Made by a program: the position numbers and the translations under genes. From Burkholderiaceae bacterium (GTDB lineage Bacteria; Pseudomonadota; Gammaproteobacteria; Burkholderiales; Burkholderiaceae): a stretch of 64,000 bases of DNA. A model generated the notes under the pieces. It made no database searches. It saw nothing but the letters and a program-made list of their open reading frames with translations, and had not been told where the DNA came from. The stretch is taken from positions 1 through 64,000 of the forward strand of contig CANFME010000002.1 of the NCBI GenBank assembly GCA_947448305.1. Direction: 5' to 3'. Of the stretch, positions 55,072 through 63,935 are shown in pieces; positions within the stretch are counted from its first letter, which is position 1; each line of letters starts with the position of its first letter.

Positions 55072-55100
55072 CGAACGATTTTGAAAAGCTAATATTACAG

Positions 55101-55841
55101 ATGGATGTTCTGAAACAATTTGAACAGTTTGCCCCTAAAAAAAAGGGCGATCCAGCGGTTCTGTTGCTCTCTGGTGGCCTGGACTCAGCCACTCTACTCG
55201 CACTGATTAAAACTTTGGGCTATACACCTTATGCCCTTTCTGTTCGCTACGGTCAAACGCATTCCTCTGAACTGGATGCGGCAGTCAATGTGGCAAAAGC
55301 TTACGGCGCTTTCAGGCATGAAATCATTGACCTTGACCTGCGTCGTTTTGGGGGATCAGCTCTGACTGATTCTCAAATTGAGATACCGATCAATGGTACG
55401 CCAAATCCCCACCCCGAGAACGAGGGTGAAATTCCAGTAACCTATGTTCCTGCTCGCAATACCATCCTGTTATCCTGCGCACTGGGCTGGATGGAAGCTT
55501 TGGGGAGTAAGGATATTTTCTTTGGAGCTAATGCGGTAGATTACTCGGGATATCCGGATTGTCGCCCTGCCTACGTTCGTTCTTTTGAAGCGATGGCAAA
55601 CTTAGCTACCCGTATCGGAGTAGAAGAACACTCAATTAGAGTGCATGCGCCCATTATTGATTTGCATAAATCACAAATCATTCAATTGGGTATGGCGCTA
55701 GGAGTAGATTACGCTAAGACGGTATCCTGTTATCAAGCCAATGCGCAGGGTCAAGCTTGCGGTATTTGCGAATCTTGTCGATTGAGAAAACTCGGATTTA
55801 GTGAAGCGGGTTTATCCGATCCCACCATCTACCAATCTTGA
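55101..55841 (+). CDS. queC: 7-cyano-7-deazaguanine synthase QueC
   Basis: A 246-residue ATP-dependent enzyme making preQ0, the queuosine precursor. PP-loop [12 protein letters not shown] at 22-33; the zinc motif [21 protein letters not shown] holds four cysteines. It follows cpoB by 29 bases, an arrangement common in betaproteobacteria, and ends at a hairpin. It uses the product of folE-initiated pterin synthesis. Confidence 0.95.
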   Translation: MDVLKQFEQFAPKKKGDPAVLLLSGGLDSATLLALIKTLGYTPYALSVRYGQTHSSELDAAVNVAKAYGAFRHEIIDLDLRRFGGSALTDSQIEIPINGTPNPHPENEGEIPVTYVPARNTILLSCALGWMEALGSKDIFFGANAVDYSGYPDCRPAYVRSFEAMANLATRIGVEEHSIRVHAPIIDLHKSQIIQLGMALGVDYAKTVSCYQANAQGQACGICESCRLRKLGFSEAGLSDPTIYQS

Positions 55842-55846
55842 AAAAT

Positions 55847-55874
55847 ATTGATGTCAGACATCTCTGACATCAAT
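55847..55874 (+). terminator. Hairpin directly after queC
   Basis: ATTGATGTCAG (55847-55857) and CTGACATCAAT (55864-55874) are perfectly complementary over 11 bases with a 6-base loop. It starts 5 bases after the queC stop and closes the tol-pal-queC run. Only a short T run follows, so it is a moderate intrinsic terminator or 3'-end stabiliser. Confidence 0.6.
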
Positions 55875-55937
55875 TTGAGATAAATCTGACGCACAAACGC
55901 CCTATCTAAAGCGCTCCTATCGTCTTTAATAGTATCC

Positions 55938-56141
55938 ATGAACCATGGATTTATTCTGATCGAACTGCTCACTGCCCTAGTCATTATTTCATTTTGTTTA
56001 GGTGCGGGTATCAATTATTTACACACCAGTCATCAGCATCATCAACAGCTCTATGTCAGGTTTATTAAACATTTAGAACACACCTCGGCTGAAGAAATCC
56101 GTTTAAAAGAATTTTATTTAAAACAAAGGGGTGCGCGATGA
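55938..56141 (+). CDS. PilV-like minor pilin, very short
   Basis: A 67-residue type IV pilin-like protein. The prepilin site is MNHG/FILIELLTALVII: short leader, Gly at -1, Glu at +5 and a hydrophobic helix. Only the N-terminal helix and a charged His/Gln-rich tail are present, without the beta head of true PilV (~150 residues). It may be a truncated or minimal minor pilin. Its TGA overlaps the ATG of the pilW-like gene. Confidence 0.72.
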   Translation: MNHGFILIELLTALVIISFCLGAGINYLHTSHQHHQQLYVRFIKHLEHTSAEEIRLKEFYLKQRGAR

Positions 56142-56785
56142 ATATGGTTGAACTCATGTTGGGAATTAGTCTTTTGACGATTGTTATGTCAGGCCTAACC
56201 CACGCGGTACCGATTTTACAGAAGAGCATTTACGAAGGGAGGACATTAAGAGAGGAAATCGCTCAAGTTGAGCAAGTCTTGCAAATTATTACACGAAGCG
56301 TTCAACAAGCAGGGTTTGAAAATATCATCAAGAATCAATCCCAGATTACTCGGTCTCAAAAATCGCCGATGCAAGGGATAGAGATTTTTCAACAAGCCGT
56401 CTTAAGTACCGATAAAGTCGGAAAAATATCAGCTCCCCAATCCTACCTCGCTGGCCGACGCCAAACGGATGCAATGCTTATTCAGCATGATACTTATGGT
56501 CATTTTGATTGTGTTGGTAGAAAAATTACCGATAAAAGAACCCATCAAGGTTTGTCGCGGATTGGATTTTTTATCCAGTTCCGAGGTAATAAAAGTAATG
56601 CGATTGGAACCTTGATGTGCCAAAGCTTGACTAACAAGGGTCAAATACAAAATGACGGTATTTTGACTGGAGTAGATGACTTTCTCATTTACCTAGAAGA
56701 CGGTGTTGTGATCATTGAACTCACGATGCAATCATCAAGGCAGTACCAAACGTCAATTGCTCTTCAAAATCAGATATCACTTTGA
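56138..56785 (+). CDS. PilW-like minor pilin
   Basis: A 215-residue pilin-like protein, PilW family by N-terminal VELMLGISLLTIVMSG, the RSVQQAGFE segment and gene order. The odd point is the start: at the only usable ATG (56138) the protein begins MNMVELM, so Met would be at mature position +1 and no leader with Gly at -1 exists. The frame is open 15 codons upstream, with KTKGCA just before Met and no standard start codon. Either it is not processed or a rare start is used. Confidence 0.72.
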   Translation: MNMVELMLGISLLTIVMSGLTHAVPILQKSIYEGRTLREEIAQVEQVLQIITRSVQQAGFENIIKNQSQITRSQKSPMQGIEIFQQAVLSTDKVGKISAPQSYLAGRRQTDAMLIQHDTYGHFDCVGRKITDKRTHQGLSRIGFFIQFRGNKSNAIGTLMCQSLTNKGQIQNDGILTGVDDFLIYLEDGVVIIELTMQSSRQYQTSIALQNQISL

Positions 56786-56794
56786 TGGGATTTG

Positions 56795-57328
56795 ATGAAA
56801 ATAACATTCAACACTAATCATGGTTTTATTTTACCTATTACGCTTGGATTCATTAGTCTAGTAGGTCTTTTGGGAACAATCCTCATTGAACAAATGCATA
56901 TTCAATCTGATCAATTAGCGAAGTCTTGGCAAGAAAAAATTATTTTTTATAAAGCACAAGAGCATTTAGGAAAATGTCTGGCCATAGTAGGTTTGCCCGA
57001 GACACCGTCACAAGCATGGGATCAGTGTTGCAAGATAGAGGAAATGACAAATGTAGGTAACAAGAGAACTTCTAAGATTGCCCTTCAGAAAAGCTACCGT
57101 GTTTCTGTTCATCACGAACTGATTCACCCGTTAAGTAACCAGATTTTAGGATCCTCTCGATTACAAGCAGTTGTCACTCTATCACCCACGAATAAATCTA
57201 TTTCCAAAATGTCCTGGCGTGAAATATTCGACCTTCACTGGGAGAAAGAACTCAACGCGCTTCAACCAACTTCTAACTATATTTGGGATCAATTACCCGC
57301 ATGCAAACATCAACTTCCCGTAAATTAA
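56795..57328 (+). CDS. PilX-like minor pilin
   Basis: A 177-residue protein with a prepilin-like start (MKITFNTNHGFILPITLGFISLVGLLGTILIEQ). As in PilX-type proteins, the +5 Glu is absent. The rest contains paired cysteines (CC near residue 79). It probably helps assemble pilus tips with the neighbouring minor pilins. GGGA precedes ATG 56795; it overlaps the next gene by 28 bases. Confidence 0.7.
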   Translation: MKITFNTNHGFILPITLGFISLVGLLGTILIEQMHIQSDQLAKSWQEKIIFYKAQEHLGKCLAIVGLPETPSQAWDQCCKIEEMTNVGNKRTSKIALQKSYRVSVHHELIHPLSNQILGSSRLQAVVTLSPTNKSISKMSWREIFDLHWEKELNALQPTSNYIWDQLPACKHQLPVN

Positions 57329-57960
57329 CTAGCGGTTTTACACTGATTGAAGCCGTTACTGTCATTGGCCTTGTGGCCCTTTTTTTACTTTTCAGTGGCC
57401 ATTTTTCTACTTCTGTTTTTAGCACTTATCAGGCGAGGAATGAAGTACATGCTACGACTCTCGCACTCATGCTTGATGCCCAACGTATTCGTACTCTAGC
57501 CCGTGCCCATAAGAAGACAATGAGTATCATGCCTATTTGCAATAATTCGTGGGAATCTGGGTGGATTGCCTTTCATAATCCAGAGTTGAAATTTGATAAA
57601 GAGGCTATTACAAATCCCCTTTGGAAGAAAGAAATCTCTCCTCAAGTAACAACGATTCGCCCCAAGGGAAGCGCCCCGGTGAGTGGAACTCAATTTGCAG
57701 ATATCAGTATTAAATCCTTCTCGCATCCTAAATGTCAGAATTCGAGCATAGCCCTTGAGTCTAGTGAGAAACTTCGTCATTTAAGTTTCAATGCTCTAGG
57801 TGCGGCTCAAACCAAAAATGGTGGATTTGTTGCAAATCGGGTTGTATTTTGGAGCAAGATTTACCCAAATATTGAATACCATTTAGTGCTTAGTGATAGT
57901 GGGAGGCTTAGGTTATGCAAACCTGAAGCCGTTAATCCGAAGTGTACTCTCTCACTGTAA
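57301..57960 (+). CDS. FimT/GspH-type pseudopilin
   Basis: A 219-residue pilin-like protein. Leader MQTSTSRKLTSG followed by FTLIEAVTVIGLVALFLLFSGHF gives a textbook prepilin site (Gly -1, Glu +5). The C-terminal half (SGWIAFHNPE and on) matches the FimT/GspH domain. It overlaps the PilX-like gene. No pilY1 or pilE follows, so this minor-pilin cluster is incomplete compared with fimT-pilVWXY1E. Confidence 0.82.
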   Translation: MQTSTSRKLTSGFTLIEAVTVIGLVALFLLFSGHFSTSVFSTYQARNEVHATTLALMLDAQRIRTLARAHKKTMSIMPICNNSWESGWIAFHNPELKFDKEAITNPLWKKEISPQVTTIRPKGSAPVSGTQFADISIKSFSHPKCQNSSIALESSEKLRHLSFNALGAAQTKNGGFVANRVVFWSKIYPNIEYHLVLSDSGRLRLCKPEAVNPKCTLSL

Positions 57961-58113
57961 AATGCATTACTGAAGATTTCCATGAAGAGAGTCAACTAGA
58001 TTTTGTCTTTTTCTAAACTATACTTACCCGTAGAGTTTAAAATTCAATATTGACATTAAAGCTATTTTCGGTTTATCTGTTTTTGAATCCGAAAAGCCCC
58101 GATAAAGACCACT

Positions 58114-59214
58114 ATGTTTAACCCGCAAGATTACTTTTTTATGAACCAGGCCCTCTTAGAGGCCAAGAAAGCGCTTTGGATCACTGATCCTAATCCGCGA
58201 GTTGGTTGTGTTCTTGTCAAAGAGCATCAAATCATCGGTGCTGGTTTTACCCAAGAAGTAGGGTCTCATCATGCTGAAGTAATGGCGATACGTAACGCAA
58301 GTGAGCGTGGTTTTGATACTGTTGGCGCAACGGCTTATGTCACTTTAGAGCCTTGCTGTCATTTTGGGAAAACACCACCCTGTGTGGATGCCATCATTGT
58401 TGCTGGCATCAAAAAAGTGATCATTTGTACAACCGACCCAAATCCTTTTGTTTTAGGCAAAGGAATAAAACACTTAAAAGATCATGGCATTGAGGTGCAG
58501 ACGGGCCTTTTAGCCGAGCAATCGATTGCCCTCAATCCTGGTTTTATGAAACGCATGCAAACTGGCATGCCTTGGGTTCGCCTGAAAATTGCTGCGAGTC
58601 TTGACGGCATTACTGCCCTGCCTAATGGACAGAGTCAATGGATTACGAGTTCAGAGGCAAGACTGGATGGTCATCGCTTTCGGGCACAAGCCAGCGTCTT
58701 ACTTACCGGTATCGGTACCGTTCTGGCAGACGACCCTCAATTAACCGTGAGAGGTTTAAATGTTGCTCGTCAGCCACTTAAAGCAATTATTGACTCTAAA
58801 TTAGAGATTTCTCCTTCTGCAAAAATCTTGGCTTCAGGCGATGCGGTGATTTTTTGCTCTACCCATGATACCGAGAAAATGAACGCTTTATTTACGGCGC
58901 ATCCGCATTTAAAAATTATTCCTATACCCAACGAAGCAGGCAAAGTGGATTTAGCTGCTGCCTTGAAATACTTAGCAGATCAATTTCATGCCAATGAGGT
59001 TCATGTTGAAGCTGGGTTTAAACTCAATGGCTCTTTTCTACGCGAAGAATGTGTGGATGAGATACTGCTCTACCAAGCACCCATTTTATTGGGTAAAGGT
59101 TTAGGTCTAGCCAACTTAAATGCTATCGAACATCTGACAGATGCCACTCGCTGGCAAGTCATTGACCGTGCCAATGTTGGGATTGACCAGCGTATAAGAT
59201 TAATTCGCGATTAG
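58114..59214 (+). CDS. ribD: Bifunctional riboflavin deaminase/reductase RibD
   Basis: A 366-residue enzyme for the second and third steps of riboflavin synthesis from GTP. N-terminal deaminase with His53-Ala-Glu55 (HAEVMAI) and zinc Cys81/Cys90 (PCCHFGKTPPC), C-terminal reductase (RLKIAASLDG, GIGTVLADDPQLTVR, VHVEAGFKLNGSFL). Heads ribD-ribE-ribB-ribH-nusB. No FMN riboswitch was recognised upstream; a TTTTCGG/CCGAAAA stem lies 18 bases before the start. Confidence 0.94.
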   Translation: MFNPQDYFFMNQALLEAKKALWITDPNPRVGCVLVKEHQIIGAGFTQEVGSHHAEVMAIRNASERGFDTVGATAYVTLEPCCHFGKTPPCVDAIIVAGIKKVIICTTDPNPFVLGKGIKHLKDHGIEVQTGLLAEQSIALNPGFMKRMQTGMPWVRLKIAASLDGITALPNGQSQWITSSEARLDGHRFRAQASVLLTGIGTVLADDPQLTVRGLNVARQPLKAIIDSKLEISPSAKILASGDAVIFCSTHDTEKMNALFTAHPHLKIIPIPNEAGKVDLAAALKYLADQFHANEVHVEAGFKLNGSFLREECVDEILLYQAPILLGKGLGLANLNAIEHLTDATRWQVIDRANVGIDQRIRLIRD

Positions 59215-59294
59215 TTTGTAATTAGTTCGCTCTTAACCAAATTGGTACCGCGTCTGAATAGAACAATTTGCTTCAATTAGAGGATAATATAGTT

Positions 59295-59981
59295 ATGTTT
59301 ACAGGAATTATTGCTGCTGTCGGAAAAATTGCATCTGTGCGACCCCATGGAGATGGATATCGCCTGAAAATAGATGCACAAGGCCTAGATCTCTCGGACG
59401 TTATTTTGGGCGATAGTATCGCTATTCAAGGTGCATGTATGACGGTCGTTGAGTTAAACACGGCTGAAAAGACTTTTGAGATTGATATTTCAAATGAGTC
59501 GATCCAAAAAACGATCGGCCTGAACCAATTAGGACCGGTCAATCTAGAAAAAGCATTACGTTTAAATGACCGCTTAGGTGGTCATCTTGTCAGCGGGCAC
59601 GTCGACGGGATTGGTCGTGTAGCCATTTTTGAAGTTGTTGCTACCAATGACAAAACTGCTAGCTCTGTATCAACTGATCTTGAAAACCCCAATAATACCT
59701 CTTGGCACCTGGCAATTGATGCACCAATTTTTCTCGCAAAATATTTTGCCTATAAAGGCTCGATTGTGGTGAACGGTACTTCACTAACTGTGAACCTAGT
59801 TGAGGATTTAAAAATTTACGAGCAAGCAGTTTGTAGAGTGCATATCAACTTAATCCCCCACACCCTTGAACACACTACCTTGCAATACTTAAAAGTAGGC
59901 AATGATGTCAACCTTGAGGTGGATCTGATTGCCAGATATGTTGAAAGAATGATGAGCAGCTCTGGAATAGAACTGAAGTAA
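59295..59981 (+). CDS. ribE: Riboflavin synthase (alpha subunit)
   Basis: A 228-residue enzyme dismutating two lumazines to riboflavin. Two lumazine-binding repeats are visible: MFTGIIAAVGKIASV and GIGRVAIFEVV. GGHLVSGHVDG is the family signature. ATG at 59295 (AGAGGA ~10 bases upstream) gives the universal MFTGI start. The first repeat ends near residue 95. It lies between ribD and ribB. Confidence 0.94.
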   Translation: MFTGIIAAVGKIASVRPHGDGYRLKIDAQGLDLSDVILGDSIAIQGACMTVVELNTAEKTFEIDISNESIQKTIGLNQLGPVNLEKALRLNDRLGGHLVSGHVDGIGRVAIFEVVATNDKTASSVSTDLENPNNTSWHLAIDAPIFLAKYFAYKGSIVVNGTSLTVNLVEDLKIYEQAVCRVHINLIPHTLEHTTLQYLKVGNDVNLEVDLIARYVERMMSSSGIELK

Positions 59982-60003
59982 CCGAACCTACATAAAGATA
60001 GAT

Positions 60004-61137
60004 ATGACTAATTTTTCAAACCACCTTAGTTCAACTGAAGAAATCATCGAAGAGATCCGTAATGGAAAAATGGTGATTTTGGTTGATGAAGAAGATCGCG
60101 AAAACGAAGGTGATTTAGTAATGGCTGCAGAGCACGTTACTGCAGAAGCAATTAACTTCATGGCAAAGTTTGGCCGTGGCTTAATCTGCCTAACACTTAC
60201 CAAAGAGCGTTGTGAGCAATTAAGATTACCACTCATGGTCAGAGATAACGGTGCCTCAATGGGCACTAATTTCACGGTATCGATTGAAGCAGCAACTGGC
60301 GTTACTACGGGTATTTCTGCAGCGGATAGAGCCCATACGGTCAGAACTGCTGTGACTAAACATGCCAAACCAACCGATCTAGTTCAGCCGGGACATATTT
60401 TTCCTTTAATGGCGCAACCTGGTGGTGTTTTGATTCGTTCGGGTCACACCGAAGCTGGCTGTGATTTAGCTGCCATGGCTGGCTGTGTTACTCCAGCCTC
60501 CGTCATCTGCGAGATCATGAAAGATGATGGCACGATGGCACGCCTACCTGATTTAATTGAATTTGCTAAAGAACATCATTTAAAAATTGGTACGATTGTC
60601 GACTTAATTAAATATCGCAGTCAAAATGAAAGTATGGTCAAACGTGTTGGTCAAAAAACACTCAATACCGTTTGGGGCGAGTTCAAATCAACGCTTTACC
60701 AAGATTTATCTAGTAATAATTATCATTTAGCCTTAACCAAAGGTAGTCCCACACCGGATAAAGTCACTTTAGTGCGGGTACATGAACCAGCAATTTTATT
60801 AGATGTGATTGCTCAAACCTCCAAATATCATTCTTGGCCACTCGACGCAGCTCTTAAAAAGATTTCGGAAGCAGAGAGTGGCGTAGCCGTTTTACTCAAT
60901 GTATCTTCCCATAAAACCTCTTTTCATCAATGGACAGAGGAGTTTGCAGATCCCCTTCCCGATGATCAAACGGGTCCTGCGATACGGAAAGTGGATTTCA
61001 GAACCTACGGTATCGGTGCGCAGATCTTAAAAGATCAAGGTGTAGGGAAGATGGAGTTATTAGCAAAGCCTGGTCCAATTTCAGGAATGTCTGCTTATCA
61101 ATTAGAAGTAGTTGGTTATTCGGCGCCAACCAATTAA
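60004..61137 (+). CDS. ribB: 3,4-dihydroxy-2-butanone 4-phosphate synthase with degenerate RibA domain
   Basis: A 377-residue two-domain protein. Residues 1-205 are a complete Rib[44 protein letters not shown] and [14 protein letters not shown] carry the metal and catalytic residues. The second half looks like GTP cyclohydrolase II but lacks the three zinc cysteines and the catalytic segment that follows them (where HSECLTGD-like sequence would be, it has [15 protein letters not shown]). It is thus probably a RibBX protein, active only as RibB, and a separate RibA is expected elsewhere. Confidence 0.9.
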   Translation: MTNFSNHLSSTEEIIEEIRNGKMVILVDEEDRENEGDLVMAAEHVTAEAINFMAKFGRGLICLTLTKERCEQLRLPLMVRDNGASMGTNFTVSIEAATGVTTGISAADRAHTVRTAVTKHAKPTDLVQPGHIFPLMAQPGGVLIRSGHTEAGCDLAAMAGCVTPASVICEIMKDDGTMARLPDLIEFAKEHHLKIGTIVDLIKYRSQNESMVKRVGQKTLNTVWGEFKSTLYQDLSSNNYHLALTKGSPTPDKVTLVRVHEPAILLDVIAQTSKYHSWPLDAALKKISEAESGVAVLLNVSSHKTSFHQWTEEFADPLPDDQTGPAIRKVDFRTYGIGAQILKDQGVGKMELLAKPGPISGMSAYQLEVVGYSAPTN

Positions 61138-61208
61138 AATAGATTTCTATTTTTGTAGATTGCTTTTAAACAGATTTATTTTTTCTTACCACCTAACGGA
61201 GATATTCG

Positions 61209-61724
61209 ATGACTGATACGACCTTGCAAGAGAATATTCCAACGCAGTTAAATGAAGTTGATTTTTTAGAGCCGAATTTAGAAGGTTCTGAATTACGTAT
61301 TGCGATCGTTCAAGCTAGATTTAATGAAAGTATTTGTCGCGAACTGACTTCAAGTTGCGTTAAAGAACTGGTTCGTTTAGGTGTATCCACAGACGATATT
61401 TTATTAACGACTGTTCCGGGTGCTTTAGAAATCCCACTTGCCCTGCAAAAATTAGCTGAATCAAGCGAATTCGATGCTTTAATTGCTCTTGGAGCTGTAA
61501 TCCGCGGTGAAACTTATCACTTTGAACTCGTTTCCAATGAATCAGGCGCTGGTATTACTAGAGTTGGCCTAGATTTAGGTATTCCAATTGCTAATGGCAT
61601 ATTAACTTGCGACACGGATGAACAAGCTTTAGCAAGAGTTCATCAAAAAGGTGCGGATTGTGCTTTAGCTGCTGTTGAAATGGCGAATTTTTGCCTAATT
61701 CTTCAGGAAGGGGAAGATGCATAA
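61209..61724 (+). CDS. ribH: 6,7-dimethyl-8-ribityllumazine synthase
   Basis: A 171-residue subunit of lumazine synthase. [55 protein letters not shown] and [15 protein letters not shown] are the conserved segments. An N-terminal ~25-residue extension precedes the fold. It joins the RibB product with the pyrimidine from RibD. Overlaps nusB by 8 bases. Confidence 0.95.
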   Translation: MTDTTLQENIPTQLNEVDFLEPNLEGSELRIAIVQARFNESICRELTSSCVKELVRLGVSTDDILLTTVPGALEIPLALQKLAESSEFDALIALGAVIRGETYHFELVSNESGAGITRVGLDLGIPIANGILTCDTDEQALARVHQKGADCALAAVEMANFCLILQEGEDA

Positions 61725-62214
61725 TCCCTATTTGACGCAAGCTCACAAATTAGTATCGTCTACTCAGGTTAAACGCTCTTTAACACCCCGTAGACGTGCT
61801 CGTGAGTACGCCTTACAAGGTATTTATCAATGGTTAGTGGTGCGCTCCTCTGGTAGTGTACCGAATCAATACTCTATTGAGCGTCAGCTAGCTGAGGACC
61901 CAGGTTTTAAAAAAGCACAAGATGAGCTCTTTCATACCCTCTTTGAAGGTGTTTGCACGAATTTAGAAGCTCTAGAGGCTGAAATTCTGAAACATATTGA
62001 TCGACCAGTTGAGGAGCTTTCTCCAGTGGAGTTTGCTACTTTATTAATAGGTTCTTTTGAGCTGAAGTTTGATTTATCTACGCCCTACAAGGTTGCAATT
62101 AACGAAGCAGTTGAACTAGCTAAGACTTTTGGTGGAACAGATGGACACAAGTACGTGAACGGCGTCCTTGATAAGTTGGCCAAAGACTTAAGAGTCCTCG
62201 AGATTAATACCTGA
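61717..62214 (+). CDS. nusB: Transcription antitermination protein NusB
   Basis: A 165-residue RNA-binding antitermination factor, all helical. [17 protein letters not shown] and [52 protein letters not shown] are diagnostic. Works with NusE (S10) at boxA in rRNA operons. It follows ribH with an overlap, the usual ribH-nusB pairing, and is closed by a strong terminator. Confidence 0.94.
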   Translation: MHNPYLTQAHKLVSSTQVKRSLTPRRRAREYALQGIYQWLVVRSSGSVPNQYSIERQLAEDPGFKKAQDELFHTLFEGVCTNLEALEAEILKHIDRPVEELSPVEFATLLIGSFELKFDLSTPYKVAINEAVELAKTFGGTDGHKYVNGVLDKLAKDLRVLEINT

Positions 62215-62248
62215 TCTCCTTGTTGATTGGTACCTTGATGTAATGTTG

Positions 62249-62295
62249 TAATTTGAGGTCTTTTTAATTATTAGATCTCAAATTATCTTTTTTTT
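62249..62295 (+). terminator. Strong Rho-independent terminator of the rib-nusB operon
   Basis: TAATTTGAGGTC (62249-62260) and GATCTCAAATTA (62274-62285) pair over 12 positions with one G-U; eight T follow by 62295. It is 35 bases past the nusB stop. Confidence 0.82.
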
Positions 62296-62350
62296 CCACC
62301 AAGCGTTCACAAATCTTTCATCAAGATTTTTGGGCAATCCATTTAGAGAA

Positions 62351-62785
62351 TCAAATCGAATTTTGTCTAGAATCTAACATTATTTTGACCGATTTTATCG
62401 CCTCAACTCCACCAATCCTCATGAACTCTATTGGTAAGTATCCTTTGAATAATGGATTTTGGTTGGGCATCTTTACCCATTTGTCAGCTAGAGTACTTCC
62501 ATACAGTTGATGAAGTGACTTATATAAACCAATTAAATAAGAAATTAGCGTCAGTTGATCAACATCTAAAGTCTTGCTTGTATTGTTTTTTAGCTCATAA
62601 AAATTATCTGAATTAGCACCTAACAACTCAGCCGCTTGTTCTTTATTGATCTGCCATTCTCTAGCAATATTTAAAAAAGCCTTTATTGCAGATGAGGATA
62701 ATCGGGTTCTCTCCTCGTCTGAATTGAGGTTGATAACTTTTATTGACTCAAAGTGATGATTGGGTAATTCTAGGTTAAGTTCCAT
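62351..62785 (-). CDS. MbcA/ParS/Xre-type antitoxin-like protein (orphan)
   Basis: A 144-residue protein. A helix-turn-helix-like middle (AFLNIAREWQINKEQAAELLGANSDNFYELK) is followed by a C-terminal DUF2384/MbcA-ParS toxin-binding segment (WVKMPNQNPLFKGYLPIEFMRIGGVEAIKSVKIML). Such antitoxins normally precede a RES-domain NADase toxin, but no RES gene lies on either side here. It may control another locus or be a remnant. It faces the nusB operon and follows the transglycosylase on the same strand with a 109-base gap. Confidence 0.78.
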   Translation of the reverse strand: MELNLELPNHHFESIKVINLNSDEERTRLSSSAIKAFLNIAREWQINKEQAAELLGANSDNFYELKNNTSKTLDVDQLTLISYLIGLYKSLHQLYGSTLADKWVKMPNQNPLFKGYLPIEFMRIGGVEAIKSVKIMLDSRQNSI

Positions 62786-62894
62786 GGCTTGATTTGCGAG
62801 ATGATTAATTAGTTCATTAAAGTACCTAAGATAAGCTTTTTATCTTACAAGCTCATCCATGCTTTTGCAGAACAATAACCTTACTTTATTAGCT

Positions 62895-63935
62895 CTAAGA
62901 ATCCGTAAGATTCACACCCAGAAATTTGAGTAGCCCTTGTTGAGATTGATTTTGCTGAGTTTTATTACTGTCAGCTGACTCAATATCATTATTATCCTGT
63001 AGATTAGATCCTCCAAGATAGCTAGTTAAGAAGTTACGTTCAGTCATGACCTTTGCGGCATAACCGCCATCACCAGCAGAAGAGGCACCAACATAGTAAC
63101 GCAGACCTCCAGAAAGGCTACCTGCCTGGGCAATAAGGTACTTTAATATGTATGCACCCACACGAATGTTCGCTTCTGGCTTAAAGGCTGCCGCTATACC
63201 GCCGTATGGGATAAATTTATTAGCATGCACACTCGTCATAACTTGCATTAAACCCTGAGCACCCGCGGGACTTTGAACGCTAGCTTTAAAGTTAGACTCA
63301 ATGGCCATCACAGCAATAATCAAGACGGGATCAATACTGACTTCCTTACCAACGATTACTGCATGGGAAATGTAACTTTTAAGGGTGTTTACGTCAACTT
63401 TATACTTCTCAGCCATTAAGTTAGCAATCTTGGCTTGATTCAGTGCTGAGTCCAGTAAACGTGAATCGAGGGCCAGAGGATCTATTTTGCCGTTACTAAT
63501 TTGATTTGCGAGTGGCGCAATAGACGGCACCGGTAGATGTTGCACACTGGGCTCAATTAAACTTAATTTGGCATTATTTCTATTACCAGGATAAGAAAAT
63601 ATCACCGGGCGCATACCCGACTCACCTGATTGGTTTAAATCGAGAACATCTCCGCTAGCGGTATTAAACTCATCCACCAAGTTGATTTGACGCAACAGAT
63701 CATTTCTGAGTGGTTCATTTACGGCGATACCCGTTACAAGAAATACCGTAACAACGGCTGTGGCCTGAAACCACTTCTTAGCGAAGATATTTGTGTATAA
63801 ATTTTTTGATAAATATTTTTTCAATGCATGATTGCCAACGAAGTTTTCTTTCAACACGTTCATACGATCACGTCTTGCCTGCGCTCTTGCTTTTGCAGCA
63901 GCTTGCTCGTGTAGTGTGAACAAAGATTTCTTCAT
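62895..63935 (-). CDS. Membrane-anchored lytic transglycosylase (SLT domain)
   Basis: A 346-residue inner-membrane-anchored muramidase. After ~55 basic residues comes one membrane helix (WFQATAVVTVFLVTGIAVN), a linker, then the SLT domain with catalytic Glu in VLIIAVMAIESNFKASVQSPAGAQGLMQVM and PEANIRVGAYILKYLI. It cleaves peptidoglycan with 1,6-anhydro bond formation. The C-terminal tail is Asn/Gln/Ser-rich. ATG at 63935 has AAAGAG just upstream; TTG precedes it by one codon. Confidence 0.88.
   Translation of the reverse strand: MKKSLFTLHEQAAAKARAQARRDRMNVLKENFVGNHALKKYLSKNLYTNIFAKKWFQATAVVTVFLVTGIAVNEPLRNDLLRQINLVDEFNTASGDVLDLNQSGESGMRPVIFSYPGNRNNAKLSLIEPSVQHLPVPSIAPLANQISNGKIDPLALDSRLLDSALNQAKIANLMAEKYKVDVNTLKSYISHAVIVGKEVSIDPVLIIAVMAIESNFKASVQSPAGAQGLMQVMTSVHANKFIPYGGIAAAFKPEANIRVGAYILKYLIAQAGSLSGGLRYYVGASSAGDGGYAAKVMTERNFLTSYLGGSNLQDNNDIESADSNKTQQNQSQQGLLKFLGVNLTDS

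Noticed and set aside
57961-58113. FMN riboswitch ahead of the riboflavin operon
   Set aside because: The conserved FMN-aptamer segments are not present; only a short TTTTCGG/CCGAAAA stem is seen.
61136-61153. Stem AAAATAG / CTATTTT after ribB as an intrinsic terminator
   Set aside because: It is almost all A-T and lies inside an otherwise continuous rib operon, so termination there is unlikely.
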